A stretch of 64,000 nucleotides of DNA from Romanomermis culicivorax. Taxonomy: Eukaryota > Nematoda > Enoplea > Mermithida > Mermithidae. Below the pieces are notes generated by a model. The model saw nothing but the letters and a program-made list of their open reading frames with translations, had not been told where the DNA came from and searched no databases. The position numbers and the translations under genes are program-made. The stretch lies in assembly GCA_963922205.1 (NCBI GenBank), contig CAWUHX010000122.1:124001-188000 (forward strand). The letters are read 5' to 3'. This document shows, in pieces, positions 56,203 through 64,000 of the stretch (position 1 is its first letter; each line of letters opens with the position of its first letter).

Positions 56203-56711
56203 TATGGGAGCTCTCCAGTAGTGTTTTTGGACTGGATTGCGTTTCCTGTATTGATTTCGTGTTCAGCTTCGTGGGTCACCATTAAAGGGTCATGATCAAA
56301 ATGATCAAAATTTGGATTGCAAAAATTGTTGCCACAATTCCACGACCTCCCCTGATCCATTGGTTGAATCAATTCAGGGTGAAGAATGAAACAATTTTCC
56401 GACGAGTGGCTATTCGATTTATGATATGTACAATATGGTCGACGATACCGATTTCCCAAAGTTCTATCAGGTAAATTATTGTATGGTACTTTATTAGGAT
56501 TACTATTGACTCCCCAACGATTTAGAGTTTGAGGGCCCTGATTCCTAATTGCATCATTAACCATTTTTATAATATCCTGTTGAGATAAAGGGGCCTGAAA
56601 TGCTGGTGGCGGTGGAAAAATTTGCTGAGGCCGTAGAATTTGCTGCGGTTGACTAGTACTGCTATCCTGCTGACGAATTTGTAAGTTATTAAATCTTGTA
56701 TTTTCATAGAC
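56202..56711 (-). pseudogene. Nucleocapsid-like segment joined to start of RT; protease absent
   Basis: Continues the gag frame after the TGA at 56714-56712. It carries a Gln/Pro-rich linker, then a zinc-knuckle-like CTYHKSNSHSSENC (C-x2-H-x4-H-x4-C). About 45 residues later comes HEINTG, which resembles the entry to an RT domain. The space where an aspartic protease (DTG/DSG) belongs is missing, so an internal deletion is likely. The frame ends at the TAA overlapping the pol ATG, and the RT-like reading shifts frame near 56240. Confidence 0.7.
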
Positions 56712-58136
56712 TCAATTCAACCGATCGTCTTCGCCATCTTCTTGGTCTTCGCTGAATTCCTTCCATGCCGTCGTATCGGCTTTCGATTTGTTTACGAATT
56801 CCGCCAAAGAGGCGATATTTTTGAATTCGTGAAGCCGACCTTCCATTCGAGTTTGGACGTACACGGGAGCTTTGTGAAAATATGTTTGGATAACAATTCG
56901 ATTTCGTTCATTTTCTGTTTTTTGGTAATTTAATAAATGGACGTAAGTCTTTATTCGTCGCAAAAAATCTTTCGTAGATTCCCCTTTTCGCTTTTTCATA
57001 TCATGTAACTCCCTTCTGAGTGCAGGAGTGTCCATTTTAGGGGCAACCATTCGGATGACACTGGCCTTTCCTTCTTCGTAGGTACTGTTTTTATCCACAT
57101 ACGTCGAGGTTTCGAAATCGCAACAACGCCAGAGTACTTCAATTCTTAGGTCTTCTGTGTCTTCAGGCTTGAATGTGCCTTCCAAACACACGAAAAAATT
57201 GAGTATTTCTGCGGCTTCCATTTTATCGGATATTTCCTTATTTTTCATTCGATTTAAAATTATCTTCATTCTTTTTTCCGGATCTTCATGATATCGTCCA
57301 TATTCTTGTCGATTCCGAGGAATGCCTACTACTGTAGCTTGTTCCATTCCAGGATTCCATGACGTCGTTGGTATTTCATCTTCAATCATTCGATGTTGGG
57401 CACTCTGGGCCTGGGCCTGGGCGAAATGGTTTTCAAACCAATTGACTTTTCTTTCCAAACTCCTGTCTAAATGGTCCTTGACCGGTTCAGACGGAAGTAT
57501 TTCCATATCTCCAGGATTCAATATTCTTTCGTCGGGTTTCTTGTCCATTTTCTTCATCAATTCCCGCATTTGTTTCTCAACTTCTTCCATTATCTTTCTT
57601 GAGTTTTGTTGTTCTTGTTCCCGAAATTTTTCTTCCCATAACTTGCGTTCCACTCTTTCTCGCATGAGTTGATCCAATATTTCTTGTTCTCGTAACGCCG
57701 CCTTTGTTCTTTCTACATTAACGGCATTAGTCGATTTGTCAACGGCTCTTTGCATGGATTCCAGGATGGCTAAAGTGGCCACATCCTGTATATTTCCACT
57801 TGTTATCCTTTCCGTTTCGTTCTTCGGTTTTGTTTCGGTATCGATTTTTGTGTCAATTTTTGGTATTGTCAGCGTATATCTTGAATTATAGAAGGATACC
57901 ACATTCCTTTCCAGAGGTACACTGATTTTCTCAAACAATGATACTGAATCTGAGGACGTTTGTATCCCCCGATCCGCATAATCATATTTCTCTGCATCAA
58001 TAGTTTGATCTCTATCGCTATCATCGGGTAAATTCGCGAATTTCTCTGCTACTTGTTCGATTGTCGCCTCCATGTTTGCCAATCGTTCGGCATGATCTTC
58101 TTTTGTCGATAATGCGATAATGTTACTTTCGATCAT
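56712..58136 (-). CDS. Gypsy Gag (capsid), ends at premature TGA
   Basis: The frame is open from the LTR edge (58217), but the first in-frame ATG is at 58136, giving 474 aa. N-terminal coiled-coil-prone region; mid-region Glu/Arg-rich coil (~150-235); C-terminal capsid-type helical domain with [29 protein letters not shown] (the last part recalls the retrotransposon-gag helix) and an acidic end. It forms the particle shell. The TGA at 56714-56712 separates it from the in-frame zinc-knuckle segment, which is either a nonsense mutation or a readthrough point. Confidence 0.8.
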   Translation of the reverse strand: MIESNIIALSTKEDHAERLANMEATIEQVAEKFANLPDDSDRDQTIDAEKYDYADRGIQTSSDSVSLFEKISVPLERNVVSFYNSRYTLTIPKIDTKIDTETKPKNETERITSGNIQDVATLAILESMQRAVDKSTNAVNVERTKAALREQEILDQLMRERVERKLWEEKFREQEQQNSRKIMEEVEKQMRELMKKMDKKPDERILNPGDMEILPSEPVKDHLDRSLERKVNWFENHFAQAQAQSAQHRMIEDEIPTTSWNPGMEQATVVGIPRNRQEYGRYHEDPEKRMKIILNRMKNKEISDKMEAAEILNFFVCLEGTFKPEDTEDLRIEVLWRCCDFETSTYVDKNSTYEEGKASVIRMVAPKMDTPALRRELHDMKKRKGESTKDFLRRIKTYVHLLNYQKTENERNRIVIQTYFHKAPVYVQTRMEGRLHEFKNIASLAEFVNKSKADTTAWKEFSEDQEDGEDDRLN

Positions 58137-58198
58137 CTTCCAGGCTGTTTCCGCACAATTAATTTCGGTTTCGATAATTTCTTCATAATTTACCTTTG

Positions 58199-58216
58199 TA
58201 GCTGTACAAGTCACCA
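58199..58216 (-). promoter_or_regulatory. Primer binding site
   Basis: On the - strand, TGGTGACTTGTACAGCTA starts one base after the LTR end (ACA-T-TGG). The TGG start complements a tRNA CCA end. I cannot assign the tRNA. This stretch also codes in the open gag frame. Confidence 0.7.
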
Positions 58217-58217
58217 A

Positions 58218-59067
58218 TGTCGTATTGTGGTGCTCGTATGCCCTCGGCTACCTACCTGCGGTTCTTGGGAGATCCAATCTGGTACGGCCCCTGACGCTAA
58301 CCCGGTACTAATCACAATCCTACTGCAGTAAGTTGAGACTTGATGTACGAAGATGTTTATTGGTGAGCAAAATGAAATAAGTAGTAGAATACAACGATGA
58401 GAACAAGTAAGAAACAAATGTGCAAAGTGCCAGAAACGTGAACTCTAACGCCTATAACCTCCCTGTCCGGCTGATCCTTCTTTTCGTCCCTGAGCAACGA
58501 GCCACAGGGACAATAGGAAATCTTAGACCACGGCCTAAGCTGAAACTTTGCCAAAAATAGATGAACCTAACTCCGAAAACAACCACTCACTGATTCTTCT
58601 TATCAAAATGGGACGTTGCAAACTTCTCAGGCCGCGTAACTGCTCAAAACTCGTCCGCGGCGTGAAACCACAATACACAATAGACGAAACGGCAGAGGCG
58701 CCCACGACCTTTCCACAGTCACCGCGGATAATTTTCACAAGGTCCGAATCCTTCAGATCGGACGATAATATTATGCAAAGGGAAAACGCTTTCCTGACGA
58801 CCAAATAAAAAACGACCAGGAATAATAAGAAAAAATAATAAGAATGAAAAAATACACTGAAACGCGCCTAACATCAACTTGCATGTATTATGCAAAACTT
58901 TCGCGCTCACCATTTATTTGTTTTTGGGCCAAAAATGTGTGGCAAAAACCGTTTTGTCGGTTTGTTTACTTAATAAAAATTGGAGCTACTTTAACAACAA
59001 AGAGCTCTAGAAAATAAAAAATATAATGAATAGAGGACCAAAGGTCAGAGGAATTGACCCTCTGACA
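58218..59067 (-). repeat. 5' LTR (850 bp)
   Basis: Same length and ends as the 3' LTR. By eye, about seven substitutions and no indels separate them. Confidence 0.95.
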
Positions 59068-59071
59068 AGTG

Positions 59072-60110
59072 CATGTGTACAAAGGTCATACCTTTTTCAC
59101 AAGAAGTGTCATCACCATGTTCACATGCACCATAAAACGGGGGTTCTCTTTGGAGCTTGCACGGAATACCTTATGCCGCCATCAGCATAGGTGCCGTTGG
59201 CTCTACCATGCACTCGATTAACCTATAGCACATACCTTTCGCGCCATTATCTGTGGATGAACAACAAAACATTAAAAAGAATTCAGTTGGTGCACCCTAC
59301 GCACTTGGATGCGTGCCTTCACTTGTTAAATTTCATGACCAGAGACATACTAACCATATCACTGCGCATCACTTGACTTAATTTTTTCTCATCAATCAAC
59401 AGGTGCACTGTGTCCCACAACCTGTTGTAGAAAAGCAACGCAGTCACACTTTGACTGCTTCATTTACCTTATAAAGCTCATTCTAGAATAGTCTATGGTT
59501 CCTGATGTCAAAGGTCTTAGTATAGAGGATGAAACGGCAAAAATCCTGGACAATAATGGAAATATACAAATGAAAAAAAACTCCGCGAAATCAATGGAAA
59601 CCATTCAGTTCAGGATGTTATAGTAATAAACTAGTAAATAATTGAAATCACAAGTTGCTGTTGATCGACCTTTTTGACGTTTGCCCCGTCGAGCCTACGC
59701 CAAATTCACAGTTTTCTCTTGATCCATAACTTTTCTTGGGCTCAGAATGGGTAGCATGGTCTAGAAATAAAGAAAGTAGTGTTAGTGTAATATTGTAGTA
59801 TTCTGGCATATCCTTGAGATTCAGTCACTAAAATTCTTCCAGGATGTAATTTCAAAAACGAAAATCATGAAAACAACGGCTATAATATGTGCGTGCGGTA
59901 ATTTACATTGACTTATATCATACTGGAGCGACAGTATGATATAAGTCGTTCTTTCTAAGTTCATGACCTCTGGCGTTTCAAAATATGGCGAAATTTCAAG
60001 AAAACTGGAATTTCAATGGGAATGGAATCAAAAGTTTTCCGAACGGACAACAAAATTCTGATTGGATTCCAATCTGAATCCATGGCACCTAATTTCTACA
60101 AATCTCTGGT
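59072..60110. other. Intergenic DNA between Gypsy element and PAP2 gene
   Basis: Contains the dispersed repeat copy 59565-59870 (pair of 10435-10800) and a palindrome GACTTATATCATACTG...CAGTATGATATAAGTC (~59913-59949). No gene supported. Confidence 0.5.
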
Positions 60111-63100
60111 TCACGAAATCATTAAGGTTAAATCTAGACTACCAAAAAATCTTGACTTTAAACACAAAAAATTTAGTACTTTCTCAAAAACATGCTCCTT
60201 ATCTGTCCTCACCCTGACAAAAGTTGTGGCCACTAAAACACCCCCAATGGTGCCAACCAGAACGTCGCTCCAATGATGGGCGTTATCACTGATGCGGCTC
60301 AAAGATACGCAACTAGCAGCTGTGATTAGGGTGAATTGAGCGCCATATTTCATCAGGAGCGTCGTCAAACTTTTGAATTCTTCAGTTTTCAAGTTGATGT
60401 ATAAAACTATTAAAAAGAATAGTTCTTATGATTTCCAAGGATGTAGCACTGTACAAAAATATTCTTCTGGAAAGAAAATTTATCAACGTTGAGAATCAAT
60501 GTCTGCAAGAATGACTTCAGCATCATTATCAAGATGGATAACCTGAAAAAAGTTGTCCTGAATTTTATACATATTGTTCACTTTTTGACGCTGATTATCA
60601 AGATTTCAATTATTTTACACAAAAAAAGTTTTTCACGACGTTATGAGCAAGTAAAGTTGCGAAAATTTGCGTAAAACTGCAAAAATGGTTGATGTTGGAT
60701 TTTTATGTACAGTTCTGTCAATCTGTATTATATTTTGTTGGATTTTTCTTTAAATGATAGAGCAGATGTTGCGTTACATTCATGTGTCATATTCATGACC
60801 GAAAATGTTTTTTAACTTCTTGAATGAACGGAAGAACGCAAAAATTTAAAGATTTACCTGCTAAAGTGTTACACATTTTGGCCGACAGTAAACCGAATAG
60901 ATTCGGGCCGAACTATACAGTTTTTCAGCATAGAGAACAACTATGTGATTTTCTATGAGCCAAAAATAAGGAAAATAAAACCGTTTATTGAGCGGCAATG
61001 CTTTAGAGTACATCAACTCATCATGCATAACAATCTAAATTTGGTAGAAATGAATATTAGTACAAGGTTGCATGCGCGTAGGGGGTCTAGACTCCAAGCA
61101 GACTTTGTTTGACCCACAGCAGATTTTCTCTGACCTCCGGCAGATTCGACCGTCCAACATTGATAAAGAAGATGATGAAGGAAAATGAAAAAACTGGAAA
61201 GATGTCTTAAAAATGACAATGATAATGGTTTTTCTAATCAAAGCATGCTTGATACCAAGGGAGTAACATAAAACATCAAAAATTGTTGACCAAGGGAATG
61301 CTTTAACGCTTTGTTATCAAGAAATAAAAAAATTTGCATCTAACTCATGTCTTGGCTGATCACCAGCAGAATTTCCATGCTGTGCATATCTGGACAAGCT
61401 TATAATTTGTCTACTGTCAAAAACATACCAACAAATCATGGATACTTTACAGCAAATATCTTCTACATTACTTGAAGCTAATATCTAATTACTTCTGCGA
61501 AATTGATCAAATTATAAACCGTGTGCGACAAAAGCAAAATAATTATATGCACAAAAGCCTATTTGTTGTTTTGTTGAAGGGCAGTTGCGACAAACCGATT
61601 ATAAAAGGTTTCATTTGGAAAACATACTAGGCTTATTATTGTAATCAATGAGGAAAGCTTCTCGTCCATCGGCGACAAACAGGCCGACTGAGAATTGTCT
61701 CTAAAAATCTAGTTAAAGTCACTCAAGTATTAACACAGTTGTATCCAAATCAAAAAAGGGTAAGCATGATGTTGTTGGTCTAATTGTTGCTTTCTCTTCG
61801 TCATGAGGAAATCCACCTTTTTCTGGAGTATATGGCTTATCAGCATACATGCACATTGGGGGTGGGTAAACCTTCCTATCCGAACTAAACCTTCCTATAT
61901 GAGACCCTTGACACACCCTAAGCCGAAAAAATAATCAAACACCCCTCCCCCACTTTTTTTAGACAGGTTTTTTGATCATCATAAATATTATAGTGTATCT
62001 TAAAATGCTTCTAAATAATTAAAGTGGAAAGCAAGTAGCATTTCAGTTTTTCACGATTTTCTGATAAACAATATATCATATAGGTCTAGAAATTTCTGAG
62101 CATACTGACCTCGTCTTTAATAATTTTTCGAGTGAAAAATTTTATGGTAGAAGCTCTATGTAAACGATTTTGACGACAGTACTGATTTGTGTCAGTTTTC
62201 TATTTGGAAGCATTTTATAAAAAAACAGACTACAATATATATAAATATAGTACAATGATAAAAGTTCCTTTTTTGTTTTCCGCTAACTCACCATTCCTCC
62301 TCTCCTCGACGAAAAGTCTGAGGACGCTCCCCAGGAAAATTCTTGCCGTGCATGTCTGCTTCCCACTCTATTACTATCTAAATTTCGTGTCAATGTACGA
62401 TACTTCGGCCTCTTTAGAGTAAATGGGCTAAAACAACACTGGTTTCCAATTGCACATTGATTAAAAAAATTTTCTATTGTATTCTGGGTGAGTTCCACAA
62501 CCTGCTGGATAGTGTCAAATCCGACCCCAAAGCCCCGGTTTGTTCGGGAACTGACCACTATATGGAACAAGGACTGCTTAAAGTCATGGACGCAACGAAA
62601 AAACAAAGGGAGGTCAACTTGACCCGAAATTTTCACTAATGGGGAATTTTCGACTAAGATTTCTTCATGAGAATATAGAAGGCCAAAATCCTTGAAAAAA
62701 TTATACTCATCCACTGATCCTTCGGACACAACTGCTCGAGAAAGATTGACCACTTGACCGGGTTCTTGAAAGGAATTTTTAGCTGTTCTGTTTGTCATTC
62801 ATTGACAAAAAAGTTTTTTCGCCGGCTACAGTAATAAGCTGACTAATTTTTCTGTATTATTGAACGTACTTATGTGGCATCGATGATGTAAAAATAGGTA
62901 GAGTATAAGGTTACTGTGAGCAGGTTTCCAAAATTGTGCTACCCATCATGTCATAGCTTTTCGGATTTTCTTACCCAAAAACGTGGCCGCGTAAAAAGAT
63001 ATTGACGCATGCCCTGACGGAAAAGACATACGGGCTTGACGGACGGCCTTGGCATCTAATGCCGCACAGTGTATGACGTCCGCTTCCACGTAGGTAAAAT

Positions 63101-63542
63101 TTTGGCATTTGATTTTCGACCAATCAGGTTTACAAACGGCCAAAAAATGGGGCCTCAAACGGCCGACAGTCACTTTGGCTGCTGAAGTTAATGCTAAACA
63201 ACAAGCGTAGCCGAACAAATAGCACATAATCATATCGTAAGCCGTCGACCAATAGGAACGGCGGTCGGGTGCTGTGTCTCGGCGGAAAAAGTAATACTCC
63301 ATAGCGGTGACGACGACCAAATCAAAAACGATGGTCACCAAAAATAAACCGATGCTGGATACTGTATTATGTGTGTAAGGGTAACGAATGGTCGTATCGT
63401 TGCAGTAGAAACCGCGGGACGAAGGTTCGATGAGGCGCAAAATTATGCTGAAGCAGAATGATAGCACTAGAATGGTCATTTCAGCTAGTTTTCGTAACAT
63501 TGTTCTCAAATCGCATACGTGGAGCTGGGAATACATGTACAA
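60111..63542 (-). CDS. PAP2-family phospholipid phosphatase (LPP/Wunen-like)
   Basis: Two exons, 63542-62975 and 60406-60111 (2.57-kb intron, GTAAGA donor, TTTTTAATAG acceptor, phase 1), 287 aa, the usual family length. Exon 1 has the N-terminal membrane helix, an extracellular loop with a sequon (CNDTTIRYPY), motif 1 KVTVGRLRP and motif 2 SFPSGHAS. Exon 2 supplies motif 3 SRISDNAHHWSDV and the last helix. All three catalytic motifs are intact. The enzyme dephosphorylates lipid phosphates (phosphatidate, LPA, S1P) on the outer or lumenal membrane face. The ATG at 63542 is the first of three candidates; the ATG at 63500 is the one aligned with the pseudogene. Two decayed copies lie at 6325 and 11366. 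Confidence 0.9.
61990..62236. mobile_element. MITE of the TATAGTCTG family
   Basis: Matches 49018-49268 closely over most of its ~247 bp (AATGCTTCTAAATAATTAAAG, GATTTTGACGACAGTACTG, GGAAGCATTTTATAAAAAAA, CAGACTA). The left end is slightly altered. In the PAP2 intron. No coding. Confidence 0.75.
62283..62798 (-). CDS. Hypothetical 171-aa ORF in the PAP2 intron (doubtful)
   Basis: A 516-bp ORF on the same strand as, and inside the intron of, the PAP2 gene, GC-richer than its surroundings. The translation is mixed in composition, with one CC pair (GNQCCF) and an Arg/Ser-rich end; I recognise nothing. The opposite strand also has a 60-codon ORF here. It could be an unrelated nested gene, a repeat fragment or chance. 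Confidence 0.2.
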   Translation of the reverse strand: MTNRTAKNSFQEPGQVVNLSRAVVSEGSVDEYNFFKDFGLLYSHEEILVENSPLVKISGQVDLPLFFRCVHDFKQSLFHIVVSSRTNRGFGVGFDTIQQVVELTQNTIENFFNQCAIGNQCCFSPFTLKRPKYRTLTRNLDSNRVGSRHARQEFSWGASSDFSSRRGGMVS

Positions 63543-64000
63543 ATTTGCAACTGTTCATGAGTGTTGTAAAGGTGAACTTTAATCGTAAAATGGACGTTAA
63601 GTTTTATGACTTTCTGTGTCGTTCGATGTTCCTGGAACTCCTATCTACACCATGAAATCCCTGGAAACTTTTTATGTGTTGTAGAGAGGAAGTCCAGCTG
63701 TAAAATTACATTGGGTTTTGGGATTTTCTATGTCGATCGGTACCATGACATCAAGACAAGTTTTTGGGAACGGAATTAAGTGAAAACGGTAAAACAATTG
63801 CTGAAGTAAAATCCGACTCCTCAAAACAGGGTTCCCTAATTAGACCAAAGTCATCTGTTGTTCTATTTCCAGTGATAAGGAGAGTAGGAGGCTCGAAAAT
63901 GATGTGTCGATGAAGTAGTTCAGACGCATTTCCACAACTACTGCAGTAGTTTATTTTTCAGTTTGTCTTATTGAGCAAAATGTCAGATATTTTCAAATGA
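63543..64000. other. 5' flank of the PAP2 gene, no other gene supported
   Basis: Presumed upstream region of the - strand PAP2 gene. No clear TATA or CCAAT arrangement, no ORF worth calling. Confidence 0.4.

Larger units (their letters stand above)
50546..59067 (-). mobile_element. Gypsy-type LTR retrotransposon, full length (8,522 bp) but defective
   Basis: Two 850-bp LTRs with TG...CA ends, flanked by a 4-bp duplication AGTG (50542-50545 and 59068-59071). Reading on the - strand: 5' LTR, PBS, gag, nucleocapsid, RT, RNase H, integrase, long 3' region, PPT, 3' LTR. RT before integrase is the Gypsy order. By eye the LTRs differ at about seven sites (~99.2% identical), so insertion is recent. 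Even so, gag has an in-frame TGA, no aspartic protease is visible, and a frameshift lies just before RT. Same LTR/3' UTR family as 1-4947. Confidence 0.95.

Overview
This is an AT-rich, intron-containing animal genome segment, most likely from a nematode. Three things point that way: a serpentine chemoreceptor-like gene of the nematode type, a degenerate hexamer array related to the nematode telomere repeat TTAGGC, and phlebovirus/Gypsy/Polinton-type mobile DNA with ~50-nt introns. I cannot name the species. No rRNA, tRNA or CRISPR array was found. All homology calls come from reading motifs by eye; no search was run.

Layout. 1-4947: the 3' part of a Gypsy-type LTR retrotransposon on the + strand. 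It has two unrecognised overlapping ORFs, a long 3' UTR, a polypurine tract and an 871-bp LTR, and it abuts a ~95-bp tandem repeat (4950-5490). 5.5-15 kb: mostly non-coding DNA with MITE-like repeats and two decayed fragments of a PAP2 (phospholipid phosphatase) gene. 15398-27227: a six-exon host gene whose splice phases all agree. It encodes a 415-aa type II membrane protein with a cysteine-rich, ADAM/ADAMTS-like ectodomain and no protease domain. Its first intron holds a 2.5-kb non-autonomous transposon carrying six GC-rich hairpins.

28478-43427: a full-length Maverick/Polinton (14,950 bp) with ~300-bp terminal inverted repeats and a perfect 6-bp target duplication (CAGATG). It carries the whole Polinton core: protein-primed DNA polymerase B, packaging ATPase, retroviral-type integrase with chromodomain, adenovirus-type cysteine protease, penton-like minor capsid protein and double-jelly-roll major capsid protein. 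It also carries accessory genes: an HMG-box-like protein, a PC4-like ssDNA-binding protein on the opposite strand, and two membrane/secreted proteins that share a newly noticed CC-containing domain. The polymerase and protease genes each have two in-frame stop codons, while every other gene is open. Seven genes from 36438 to 41879 are packed with overlaps or gaps of a few bases, like a viral polycistron.

44587-45558: an intact single-exon 7TM receptor on the - strand. 50546-59067: a second Gypsy-type element on the - strand with two 850-bp LTRs (~99% identical), TSD AGTG, PBS and PPT. It is young but defective: a stop in gag, no visible protease, and a frameshift before RT. 60111-63542: an intact two-exon PAP2 phosphatase gene on the - strand, apparently the source or sister of the two left-hand pseudogene fragments.
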